Made by a program: the position numbers and the translations under genes. 10,618 nt of DNA. It comes from Gammaproteobacteria bacterium (GTDB lineage: Bacteria > Pseudomonadota > Gammaproteobacteria > Pseudomonadales > Azotimanducaceae_A). This document shows positions 1-7,285 of this stretch, one piece after another. The notes under the pieces were generated by a model. The model worked only from the letters and a program-made list of their open reading frames with translations, ran no database searches and was not told the origin of the DNA. The stretch covers positions 63,696 to 74,313 of the forward strand of contig PAWP01000018.1 in the NCBI GenBank assembly GCA_002714125.1, in the 5' to 3' direction. How positions within the stretch are numbered: the stretch's first letter is position 1; the number at the start of each line of letters is the position of its first letter.

Positions 1-174
1 AGTCCCGCTGCCGGCATCAATACCCGTGGCATCTCCGACTACGGCGGCATTCATTCGATGTACTTCTGCGACCCGAACGGCTGAGTGATCGAAGTGCACG
101 TTGCCCGCAAGGACGGTGCCGGTGGGGACTCGGCGCGCGGACAATTCGATAACTGGCAGGCACAGAAAGCCTAA
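1..174 (+). pseudogene. VOC/glyoxalase-fold protein, C-terminal fragment with in-frame TGA
   Basis: Frame 1 reads as the end of a vicinal-oxygen-chelate (glyoxalase/dioxygenase fold) protein: a GISDYGGIHSMYFCDPNG stretch, then a stop, then VIEVHVARKDG, and finally a TAA at 172-174. The HSMYF-DPNG-x-VIEV pattern is the typical last beta strands of the fold, where the Glu of IEV is usually a metal ligand. A TGA at 82-84 sits exactly where these proteins carry an aromatic or small residue after DPNG, and the family signature resumes directly after it. The simplest reading is a G-to-A change of a Trp codon (TGG), by mutation or sequencing error. The gene begins left of the window, so its start and N-terminal half are unseen. 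Substrate unknown. The family call is fairly sure; whether the gene is truly dead is not. Confidence 0.68.
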
Positions 175-186
175 CGCGCGCTTGTT

Positions 187-222
187 GCGAGCCTGCTCCA
201 GCTCGCGCAGACTCTCGCGAGA
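187..222. repeat. small inverted repeats between VOC tail and MocA gene
   Basis: GCGAGC (187-192) and GCTCGC (201-206) form a perfect 6-bp inverted repeat with an 8-base loop. Directly after it, 213-222 (TCTCGCGAGA) is a 10-bp perfect palindrome. They lie in the 81-base gap ahead of the MocA-family gene, so they could be an RNA hairpin or an operator. There is no T-run, so this is not a classic intrinsic terminator. Both elements are short enough to arise by chance in GC-rich DNA. Confidence 0.25.
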
Positions 223-255
223 ACCGACCACGACCAACCAACAAGAGCAAACAGC

Positions 256-1236
<981 letters not shown>

Positions 1237-1695
1237 CCCGAAGAGGACGGGTCACTTCTGACTTACCATAGCCACGCTATCCGGTCACTCTCTAAGCTGC
1301 ACGAGTTCAGCCTCGACAAGACGTTCTCAGGCACCTTCCGAGCTACCTGGGAACGTGAGGCTGATGCGTGCGCGCAGCGTCCACAAGGAGATCACGCAGG
1401 CGAAGGCAGAGCATCACAGTAGATACCGCAGCTGCATCGAAGGCGAGGGGAAAACAGCCGCCAATCAGAGCCGCCACATAGTGACCATCCAACCACAAAA
1501 TCTTTCCTGCACTCGCGTGCACGCTGCCCCGGACCTGCGCCGTTTACCCGTGTCTGTGTAATCTCCGGCTAACAACCTGCCCGCATCATTGTCCGGTTTC
1601 CGCGCCGGAATCAGCCTCGACAACACTCGGATCCCACCTCGTCCGCCGCCCTTGATGCATGTACGCTGCACCAAAGCATCAAGAGAGAAGCTGCA
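1237..1695. other. 459-base intergenic region without a convincing gene
   Basis: I found no recognisable protein, RNA gene or mobile element here. A 68-codon plus-strand ORF (1355-1561) is rich in Arg, His and Gln and resembles no family I know. In the frame of the upstream gene the sequence stays open for about 60 codons past its TAG, but the upstream protein already has a complete C-terminus. The only structured element I see is the inverted repeat at 1651-1683. The promoter of the downstream luciferase-like gene probably lies here, though no clear -35/-10 pair stands out. Confidence 0.5.
1651..1683 (+). promoter_or_regulatory. 8-bp inverted repeat next to the RBS of the luciferase-like gene
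   Basis: CTTGATGC (1651-1658) and GCATCAAG (1676-1683) are perfect reverse complements separated by 17 bases. The right arm ends at the first base of the purine-rich GAGAG (1683-1687) that serves as the likely ribosome binding site for the ATG at 1696. Such a site could be a dimeric-regulator operator just downstream of the promoter, or an RNA hairpin limiting ribosome access. Which of the two is inference; the symmetry itself is directly visible. Confidence 0.4.
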
Positions 1696-2562
1696 ATGAA
1701 GTTTGGTCTCCGCTATTGCAATACCGGCCGTTACACCAACCCTGCCAAAGCTGTAGAGCTTGTGCAGGCAGGCGAAGAAGCCGGGTTTGAATCGGCTTGG
1801 ACTGTGGAGCACACCGTTCTCCCAGCTGGCTATGAATCACCCTATCCCTACTCAGAGGACGGCAAGATTGCCGGGGGGAACAACGAGATTCCGCTCCCGG
1901 ATCCTTTGATCTGGATGAGCTATGTCGCCGCCCATACTGAGGCGATCAAACTTGGGACCGGCATTCTGATACTGCCTCAGCACAACCCCGTAATTACTGC
2001 AAAACAGGTCGCAACCCTGGATCTAATGAGCGGGGGCCGCGTGTTGCTAGGTATCGGCGTCGGCTGGCTTAAGGAAGAATTCGAGGCCCTTGGCGCCAAC
2101 TTCGACGATCGCGCGGCAAGGACCGATGAATATGTAGCGGCAATGCGTGCCCTGTGGACTGAAGAGGCACCCACGTTCAAGGGCGAGTTTGTCCAGTTCG
2201 AAGATGCCTACTGCCGGCCGCAGCCAGAGTCTTCAGTACCTATCATCGTGGGCGGTCACTCAAAAGCTGCGGCCCGCAGGGCGGGTCGGCTGGGCGATGG
2301 GTTTTTCCCAGCACGCATCACGTCACCCGACCTGTTGGAGCTCGTTCGCGACACTGCCAGTGCCCACCGCCGTGACCCTGATGCCATCGAGATCACTTCG
2401 AGTCTGCCGTCAGACCTCGACGACATTCCAGAGCTTGTCAGGCTCGGTGTTGACCGGATTCTGGTTCCCGTCACTCCAACACCAGGCATGGCGACCTGGA
2501 TCAAGGGTCCGGACGAAGCGTTGGTCTGGCGCGACACCATTGACCAGTACCGTGATCTTTAA
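1696..2562 (+). CDS. LLM-class (luciferase-like) oxidoreductase, probably F420- or FMN-dependent
   Basis: A 288-residue TIM-barrel protein of the bacterial luciferase-like family, closest by eye to the group usually called probable F420-dependent oxidoreductase (TIGR03619 type). Visible signatures are AGFESAWTVEH (29-39), the strand LGTGILILPQHNP (87-98), SGGR (112-115), GIGVGWLKEEFEALG (119-133), and GGHS (186-189) followed by KAAARRAGRLGDGF, which usually contacts the cofactor phosphate. These enzymes transfer hydride between a deazaflavin or flavin and a small substrate in the cytoplasm; whether this host makes F420 cannot be seen, so FMN is equally possible. Start ATG 1696 has GAGAG (1683-1687) 8 bases upstream and leads straight into the first barrel strand MKFGLRY. 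It is monocistronic in this view, convergent with the enolase-family gene. The protein is complete; its substrate is unknown. Confidence 0.9.
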   Translation: MKFGLRYCNTGRYTNPAKAVELVQAGEEAGFESAWTVEHTVLPAGYESPYPYSEDGKIAGGNNEIPLPDPLIWMSYVAAHTEAIKLGTGILILPQHNPVITAKQVATLDLMSGGRVLLGIGVGWLKEEFEALGANFDDRAARTDEYVAAMRALWTEEAPTFKGEFVQFEDAYCRPQPESSVPIIVGGHSKAAARRAGRLGDGFFPARITSPDLLELVRDTASAHRRDPDAIEITSSLPSDLDDIPELVRLGVDRILVPVTPTPGMATWIKGPDEALVWRDTIDQYRDL

Positions 2563-2842
2563 AGCAACCAGAGCTTGCCCGCAGTGCATCCAATCCAGGA
2601 TTGGGGAGCCTGATAGTCGTTTGCGCCAGTTCCTAAGTGCATTCTGGCCTACCTGCAAGCCTATAAATGGACCGTGCCGGCGGCCTATTTCACAAACTTC
2701 GTCGCCGCAAGTTTTGCCTTATCTGCCGAAATATTTTTCAACAGCGCCCTGGATGACGTCATTAGCGGCTCAAAGGGCTCGCGACACGCCAACCCTTATA
2801 CGAACAACTACTCGCCGCCTACCATCGATGGGCTGCAACTGA
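2563..2842. other. 280-base convergent intergenic region
   Basis: This lies between two genes that end towards each other, so terminators are expected, but no stem followed by a T-run is evident. CCAATC (2590-2595) and GATTGG (2599-2604) make a 6-bp hairpin with a 3-base loop 28 bases after the luciferase-like gene, without a following T-run. ATGACGTCAT (2753-2762) is a 10-bp palindrome. A plus-strand ORF beginning at 2674 runs into the antisense of the enolase-family gene and is probably chance. The complementary minus frame around 2770-2690 has a short protein-like stretch interrupted by stops, which I could not identify. Confidence 0.4.
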
Positions 2843-3985
2843 TCAGTCGCCAATCTTTCGCTGGGAGAAGGCCTCGTATCCATATGCAGCTAGCGCGTCT
2901 TCATCCAATTCAACCCCCAACCCCGGAGTTTGCGGAACTTCCACGTACCCATCTGCGGCCAGCAGTGGCGGATTCGCAATCTGTCCACCCAATTCCTCAA
3001 AATTAAGAAAATACTCGGTGATTATGAAGTTGGGCATGCCCGCGGCAGCGTGCACAGTTGCCGCCAACCCAATAGTGGTGCTGTTGTAATTGTGTGGCGA
3101 TACCGCCACAAAATACGGTTCAGCCATGGCTGCGATCTCCCGCAATTCGAGGATCCCGCCAACATTGCAGACGTCGGGATTAATAATGTCGGCGGCGGCT
3201 TTCTCGAACACGGGCCTGAATTCTGCTTTGCCGTAAAGCGCTTCCCCGGTAACAATAGGCATGCCAGTTACGCGCAGGTCGCGCCGAACCTCGGCGAGCG
3301 CATCAAGATTGGTTGCCATGACTGGCTCTTCGAACCAATAGGGCCGGATATACGCGATGGCCTGGGCGATACGGGTGGCGTGCATGGGTGCAAGGCGACG
3401 ATGCATCTCAATGAGGATGTCCACGTCCGGCCCCACGGCACTGCGCACCGCCTCAACGTTTTCAATTGCGCGGCGTTCAACGGCCTTGTCGATGTAGGTG
3501 CGCCAAGGCCCTGGTACCGGATCGAACTTCAATGCGGAGAAGCCACTCTCTATCACCGCCGAGGCTTTCTCGCCCAGCTCCTCAGGCGAGGCCGTGCCAC
3601 CTGACCAGCCATTAGCATAGACCCGAACCTTGTTTCGCATCTGGCCACCGAGCAAGGCATGAACGGGCTGACCGGCGATTTTTCCGGTTATGTCCCACAT
3701 AGCCTGTTCAATGCCGGAGATCGCACAGTAGTAGTCCATCGCTGGACGCCGGGCCGCAAAGTCGTCAAACGCACCCTGAGTAAATGCCTTGATATGGCGT
3801 GGATCACGCCCCACCAGGTAGCGCATGAGTTGATCGATATGAGCTGTGACCTGCCTGTCGCGATCCGACTGGGTGTAACACTCACCCCAGCCCACCACAC
3901 CATCATCTGTGGTGAGTTTGACAAAACAGAGGTTCTTGCCGCGACCAGGGTGGACCAGAAAGTGTTCAACCGACGCTATTTTCAT
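2843..3985 (-). CDS. Mandelate racemase/muconate-lactonizing enzyme family protein, sugar-acid dehydratase-like
   Basis: A 380-residue enolase-superfamily protein, the usual length. The N-terminal capping domain is about residues 1-120 (GVVGWGECYTQ at 29-39, then AMDYYCAISGIEQAMWDITGK at 82-102). The barrel carries KFDP (153-156), EMHRR (193-197), WFEEP (217-221), TGE (246-248), NPDVCNVGG (269-277) and SPHNY (296-300). E193, E219 or E220, and E248 are the likely Mg2+ ligands; H195 and H298 are likely acid/base residues. The pattern matches the galactonate/mannonate dehydratase side of the superfamily, which removes water from an aldonic acid; racemase activity cannot be excluded. The frame is open 86 codons further upstream, but that extension is rich in Cys, Gly and Pro and lacks family similarity. 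ATG 3985 starts the conserved strand MKIASVEHF and has GGAGG (3992-3996) at 6-base spacing. It lies downstream of the SDR gene on the same strand. Confidence 0.91.
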   Translation of the reverse strand: MKIASVEHFLVHPGRGKNLCFVKLTTDDGVVGWGECYTQSDRDRQVTAHIDQLMRYLVGRDPRHIKAFTQGAFDDFAARRPAMDYYCAISGIEQAMWDITGKIAGQPVHALLGGQMRNKVRVYANGWSGGTASPEELGEKASAVIESGFSALKFDPVPGPWRTYIDKAVERRAIENVEAVRSAVGPDVDILIEMHRRLAPMHATRIAQAIAYIRPYWFEEPVMATNLDALAEVRRDLRVTGMPIVTGEALYGKAEFRPVFEKAAADIINPDVCNVGGILELREIAAMAEPYFVAVSPHNYNSTTIGLAATVHAAAGMPNFIITEYFLNFEELGGQIANPPLLAADGYVEVPQTPGLGVELDEDALAAYGYEAFSQRKIGD

Positions 3986-3991
3986 CTTTCG

Positions 3992-3996
3992 CCTCC
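3992..3996 (-). promoter_or_regulatory. Strong Shine-Dalgarno GGAGG deciding the enolase-family start
   Basis: On the minus strand, GGAGG stands 6 bases before ATG 3985. It supports the 380-residue reading over the 466-residue one that begins at 4243. Confidence 0.75.
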
Positions 3997-4230
3997 AGCA
4001 GACGCGGCGAGTAAACGCGGCGCCTCCTGAGTGGTCAAGGCCAGCAAGCAGGTCACCACAGCAACAGTCTGGTATGCAGTTGGTCGGAGCCCGGTACAGC
4101 CCAGACATAGACCATGACGGAATTTCGGTTAGGCGACACCTTGGCCCCCCTCCACCGGCACCAATCTTCAGGGCATTTGCACAGGTAAGGTGCACATACT
4201 TGGTCAGATCATTGAATACCCATACCGGAT

Positions 4231-4249
4231 AAAAGCCGGCCAACGGCCG
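4231..4249 (-). terminator. weak intrinsic-terminator-like hairpin after the SDR gene
   Basis: Read on the minus strand, CGGCC-GTT-GGCCG (4249-4237) forms an all-GC 5-bp stem with a 3-base loop. Two bases later comes TTTT (4234-4231). It lies about 100 bases beyond the SDR stop codon. The stem and T-run are shorter than in a strong terminator, so this is tentative. Confidence 0.3.
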
Positions 4250-4349
4250 TCGGAGACGAGCCCATCAAGTCCAAAGAGGTGGTGAACCTCCTGCCGGCCT
4301 ATCCCCTGACTTGGGATTTGTAGCCTCACGAACCAAGGGGGAGCGGAAA

Positions 4350-5291
4350 TCAGATCATGTTGCGAACACGCATTTCAGTCGCTGCCGCTCCCAGGATTTC
4401 AGCCAGAGCCCGCACGCTGACGCCAAGGGATTGCTGGCGCGTTAGATCAAACCCGGTAGGACGTACCGGAGTTTCGTCCGGATCCATCTCCGGCATCTCG
4501 TACCCCGGAACCTGACGGGCAAGCTCAGCAAGGATGTCACGCCAGTGCCAACTCTGTTTGACGCCAAAATAGCGCCCAGACGCCGATTCATGTTCAAGCG
4601 CCGCAACATGAATCGCAGCAAGGTCCCGCACATCGATCATGGACATCGAACTGTTAGGGACCGTCGTCATGCGCTCGCCGTGAACAATCGCTGCAAAACT
4701 TCGCAGGCTGTTCGCGGGCTCGGGAGACATACAGGGCCCGGTCACCGTCGACGGGTTGATCGTAACCCCACGAAGCGCGCCGTCTGAACCTGAGGCCTTC
4801 GCCAATACGGTGCGGTCAAGACGCGTCTTGCCCACCGCCGCGTACTTACCAGTACGCATCTGCAGCTCATCGTCCGACCAGTGATCCATCTCTTTCTTGA
4901 ACTCAGGCTCCCCGCCCGGCGGGTTGGTCGAACCCGTACTGGAGGTGAATACTGCGGCAGTAACACCAGTCTCGAGGGCAGCGTCACAGCAGTTTTCCGC
5001 AACCGCAGCCATCAGCGGGATGGTCTTCGGCTCTATCTTGGGTGAGCCTGCACACACGATGGCTCCCGCAGATCCACGCATTGCTTGCACGACCGAGTCC
5101 TTGTCGAACACGTCAGCATGCACGAGTTCGAAACGATCACGCCCTACGGCGGCGGCCTTCTCCAAAATCCAACCCGTACGTTCCGGCGCGAGGTTGCGCA
5201 CGGTTCCACGCACCTCGTGGCCGCGTGCCAGCAACTCCGCCGTGACATAGGACCCCACGTAACCACCGCAACCAATCACCGCTACTTTCAT
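4350..5291 (-). CDS. Extended SDR, NAD(P)-dependent epimerase/reductase
   Basis: A 313-residue protein with an N-terminal Rossmann fold. The nucleotide-binding motif GCGGYVG (7-13) fits the GxxGxxG of extended SDRs, with RGHEVRGTVRN (23-33) following as in dihydroflavonol-reductase-like proteins. FTSSTGS (115-121) provides the expected active-site Ser, and GVTINPSTVTGPC (175-187) matches the family's NPxxVxGP segment. The catalytic Tyr-Lys pair appears as Y150 and K155, that is YxxxxK rather than YxxxK. The family reduces or oxidises carbonyl/hydroxyl groups, or epimerises sugars, in the cytoplasm; no substrate can be assigned. The ATG overlaps by 4 bases (ATGA) the stop of the small upstream ORF, implying translational coupling, with GAGGG about 9 bases upstream. 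The enolase-family gene follows 364 bases later. Confidence 0.87.
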   Translation of the reverse strand: MKVAVIGCGGYVGSYVTAELLARGHEVRGTVRNLAPERTGWILEKAAAVGRDRFELVHADVFDKDSVVQAMRGSAGAIVCAGSPKIEPKTIPLMAAVAENCCDAALETGVTAAVFTSSTGSTNPPGGEPEFKKEMDHWSDDELQMRTGKYAAVGKTRLDRTVLAKASGSDGALRGVTINPSTVTGPCMSPEPANSLRSFAAIVHGERMTTVPNSSMSMIDVRDLAAIHVAALEHESASGRYFGVKQSWHWRDILAELARQVPGYEMPEMDPDETPVRPTGFDLTRQQSLGVSVRALAEILGAAATEMRVRNMI

Positions 5292-5547
5292 TGTTGACTG
5301 CCCTCTGCCCGACCCCTAATGGCCTCCGTATCTTCGACCAGCAATTTGACACGCTGCCAGATGGCGATGTCGATCAGTTTTTTGTTCTCTATAGACTTCA
5401 TCACTGGATCAAGTTTCTCAAACAACGCATTCGCCAACGACTCAATCAGGGTGAAAAAACTGGGGATCCGTAGGCACATTGATTCAGATCGACGCCTTCC
5501 ACCGCATTCGATAGCCTGTCAATCTCCAGCGCTTTGAGAGCTGTCAC
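5288..5547 (-). pseudogene. small unrecognised protein gene, apparently frameshifted at a T6 run
   Basis: On the minus strand a GTG at 5547 is preceded at 7 bases by GAGGAGG (5561-5555), the strongest Shine-Dalgarno in this part of the window. It opens a frame reading VTALKALEIDRLSNAVEG and on through NQCAYGSPVF, which stops at TGA 5448-5446 after 33 codons. The adjacent frame continues as FFTLIESLANALFEKLDP and then KKLIDIAIWQRVKLLVEDTEAIRG, ending at TGA 5290-5288, exactly overlapping the SDR ATG. The frames join at a run of six T (plus-strand A6, 5454-5459); one more T would give a single 86-residue, mostly helical, soluble-looking protein. I do not recognise the family. It may be a pseudogene, a homopolymer sequencing error, or a gene using -1 slippage. 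If the join is rejected, the 63-codon ORF 5479-5288 remains. Confidence 0.55.
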
Positions 5548-5554
5548 GTCACCG

Positions 5555-5561
5555 CCTCCTC
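5555..5561 (-). promoter_or_regulatory. Shine-Dalgarno GAGGAGG ahead of the GTG start at 5547
   Basis: On the minus strand, GAGGAGG is followed after 7 bases by GTG. It argues that translation starts in the 5547 frame, upstream of the frameshift, not at the ATG 5479 of the 63-codon ORF, which has no comparable site. Confidence 0.6.
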
Positions 5562-5566
5562 AATCC

Positions 5567-5599
5567 CCGTGGGTAGCTCGCAACCGATCCTCCCCACGG
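5567..5599. repeat. 7-bp inverted repeat between DUF1289 and small ORF
   Basis: CCGTGGG (5567-5573) and CCCACGG (5593-5599) are perfect reverse complements separated by 19 bases, in the 97-base gap between the DUF1289 stop and the next Shine-Dalgarno. No T-run follows on the minus strand. It could be an RNA hairpin within a polycistronic message; significance is uncertain. Confidence 0.25.
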
Positions 5600-5658
5600 A
5601 ACTGCTCAAGTGCAAACTGGCGGCGGGCGCATCACACAGCGCTGACCCGACGGAGCCA

Positions 5659-5856
5659 TCAGTCTTGCACTGTTTTGTTCTTGGCACGCTCAGACATCGC
5701 GTCAAGAATCGCACATCGTTCTTCAAGATCCGCGTCTGGCCAGGCACAGATTTCATCGAGGCTGCGCATGCAGCCGACGCAGACGTCGTCATCATCCAGC
5801 CTACAGATACGAATGCAGGGGGACGGAATATAGGTTGCTTTACCCAAAGCTTGCAC
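5659..5856 (-). CDS. DUF1289 family protein
   Basis: The C-terminal part is an unmistakable DUF1289 domain: SPCIRICRLDDDDVCVGCMRSLDEI, then AW and an acidic segment ending in ERCAILDAM. Four cysteines in the order CxxxC...CxxC are well placed to bind a metal or an Fe-S cluster (Cys 14, 18, 26 and 29 from the GTG start). The family's function is not established; members are small cytoplasmic proteins. The start is uncertain. Relatives have only a few residues before SPC, so I prefer GTG 5856 (65 residues). An in-frame ATG at 5952 would give 97 residues and one at 6048 would give 129, but their added sequence looks non-coding. No start has a good Shine-Dalgarno. It is first in the minus-strand unit and divergent from the CoA-transferase genes. 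Confidence 0.8.
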   Translation of the reverse strand: MQALGKATYIPSPCIRICRLDDDDVCVGCMRSLDEICAWPDADLEERCAILDAMSERAKNKTVQD

Positions 5857-6118
5857 ACGCGTGATATATGAGGGCCTGAACCATAGACGGGTCCGCAGGT
5901 TGGCGCCAGCCGGGGACACACTGGGTTCCAGGTTTAGCCGGAGGTTGGCCATAGCCCCGCGGGAGCTCCCGCAATTAATGGGGGAAAGTAAGTGACTTCC
6001 CGAGGGTTGGCATGCCCCTCGAAGAAGCTGTCTATCTCGACCGGACAAACAAGGTAGCCGGAAGCTGCCCGCAATCGTGGTTTAATTCTCCACCCTGATT
6101 CAAACCCGAACTCAGAAG
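5857..6118. promoter_or_regulatory. divergent intergenic region with several short hairpins
   Basis: This stretch separates the leftward DUF1289 unit from the rightward CoA-transferase unit, so it should hold both promoters. Structures seen are a 10-bp palindrome GGGAGCTCCC (5961-5970), an imperfect hairpin between GGGAAAGT (5983-5990) and ACTTCCC (about 5995-6001), and CGAGGG (6001-6006) pairing with CCCTCG (6016-6021) around the palindrome GGCATGCC (6009-6016). No confident -35/-10 hexamers are visible. The upstream starts of the DUF1289 frame (5952, 6048) fall inside this region. Confidence 0.4.
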
Positions 6119-7285
6119 ATGCCTAACACTGAAGGCGCCCTCGCCGGCGTCAAGATCTTGGACCTCACCGACGAGCGCGCGATCTACGGCGCAAAGTTGA
6201 TGGCGGACATGGGCGCGGACGTCGTGCGCCCGGAACCGCCAGAAGGGGATCCTCTCCGTGCACGCGGTCCGCACCGGGCAGCAGACGACGGCATGACCTC
6301 CCTTTGGCACCGCTATTTCGCTAGCAACCGCCGGGCATTCAAGGTTGACCCGGCAACGGAAGCCGGACTCGCCCAGCTTCAGCAGCTGGCCACAGCGGCC
6401 GACATTGTGCTGACCTGCATGCCCGGCTTTGCAACAGATGCTCTTGACGTCGACGCGGCTCTTGCCGCCAATCCGGGGCTTGTCTGTGTAGAGACGTCGT
6501 CCTTCGGCGCCGACGGACCCTGGCGGGATTTTCAGGCACCCGATCTGGTTGCCGGTGCATTGGGCGGCTCCGTCAGCACAACCGGCGACGTCGACACGCC
6601 CCCGCTCAAGACGTTTGGCGAACTGAACTTTGCGGTATCAGGAGCCTATGTCGCGATCGCCGCACTGGCTGCACTACACCACGCTCGCACCACAGGCGAA
6701 GGCCAGAAGGTGCAAGTTCCGGTACACGAATGCATCACCTCCTGCCTTGAACACGTCCTAATGTGGCGTTGGTACGAACATACCCGTCCCATGCGGCCGG
6801 GTAAATCGCTGGCGCGGCGTGGCAGCCTGCACTGGTCGAACGCCTACGTCGTCATGCAAGCCGAGGGAGGCTCAATAATGGTCACGCCGACGCCAGACGT
6901 TGACGCCCAACTCGCCTGGATGATCGAAGAAGACGCGCACGATGATCTGATCGACCCCAAGTACATGGAAATAGAGAATCGGCCCGCATTTGTTAAACGG
7001 ATGATGGAACTGCTTCACCAGTGGGTAGGCACTCGTGAGGTAGAGGCGCTCATGCACGATGCACAATCCAGGCATTGCCCTTATGGTTGGGTCCTGCCGA
7101 TTGAACAGGTTGCCGACAACCCACAGCTTAAAGCACGGGACTGGTGGACGGCGTATCCGGATGGGGTCAAGGGTCCAGGCGCGCCGTATCACTTCTCTTC
7201 AACGCCTTGGTCAATGGGGGACTACGAGCCGGCAAAGGATCCTGACGCACTGCTTGCTGAACTCAACTGGCAGGCGCGCTCATGA
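6119..7285 (+). CDS. Class III (CaiB/BaiF) CoA-transferase-like subunit lacking the catalytic Asp
   Basis: A 388-residue family III CoA-transferase. The N-terminus LAGVKILDLTDERAIYGAKL (8-27) followed by MADMGADVVRPEPPEGDPLR is the family's CoA-binding start; SSFGADGPWRDF (127-138) and APDLVAGALGG (140-150) are the core G-PW and D-A-GG segments; TTGEGQKVQVPVHE (191-204) is the usual segment after the active-site helix. At the position of the catalytic Asp, aligned by eye through the GA...AAL segment, there is Glu168 (FGELNFAVSGAY). The family moves CoA from an acyl-CoA to an organic acid through an aspartyl-CoA anhydride, so this protein may be the non-catalytic partner of the next gene. ATG 6119 has only a weak purine stretch upstream but fits the family start. 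It overlaps the next gene by ATGA (7282-7285), so the two are almost certainly cotranslated. Confidence 0.9.
   Translation: MPNTEGALAGVKILDLTDERAIYGAKLMADMGADVVRPEPPEGDPLRARGPHRAADDGMTSLWHRYFASNRRAFKVDPATEAGLAQLQQLATAADIVLTCMPGFATDALDVDAALAANPGLVCVETSSFGADGPWRDFQAPDLVAGALGGSVSTTGDVDTPPLKTFGELNFAVSGAYVAIAALAALHHARTTGEGQKVQVPVHECITSCLEHVLMWRWYEHTRPMRPGKSLARRGSLHWSNAYVVMQAEGGSIMVTPTPDVDAQLAWMIEEDAHDDLIDPKYMEIENRPAFVKRMMELLHQWVGTREVEALMHDAQSRHCPYGWVLPIEQVADNPQLKARDWWTAYPDGVKGPGAPYHFSSTPWSMGDYEPAKDPDALLAELNWQARS

Larger units (their letters stand above)
3986..4349. other. 364-base gap between SDR and enolase-family genes (both minus strand)
   Basis: No gene is recognised here. The region holds a weak terminator-like hairpin for the upstream SDR gene and presumably a promoter for the enolase-family gene, though no consensus -35/-10 pair is clear. 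The open frame in 3986-4243 is the spurious upstream extension of the enolase-family ORF. Confidence 0.4.

Noticed and set aside
82..84. TGA read as selenocysteine
   Set aside because: VOC proteins do not use selenocysteine at this position, no convincing SECIS-like hairpin was recognised directly downstream, and TGA is used as a normal stop elsewhere in the window.
1237..1420. Open frame continuing about 60 codons past the MocA gene's TAG, suggesting readthrough
   Set aside because: The protein before the stop is already full length for its family and the continuation matches nothing I know; chance is likely.
1355..1561. 68-codon plus-strand ORF in the gap before the luciferase-like gene
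   Set aside because: It has no RBS of note and no recognisable motif; its composition is like random GC-rich DNA.
2753..2762. ATGACGTCAT palindrome as a regulatory site
   Set aside because: It lies in a convergent gap away from any gene start; a single 10-bp palindrome is weak evidence.
2674..3006. 110-codon plus-strand ORF overlapping the end of the enolase-family gene
   Set aside because: Its second half is antisense to a well-supported gene, and the first half has no motif or good RBS.
3986..4243. 86-residue N-terminal extension of the enolase-family ORF
   Set aside because: It is Cys/Gly/Pro-rich with no family similarity, whereas ATG 3985 has GGAGG at ideal spacing and begins the conserved first strand.
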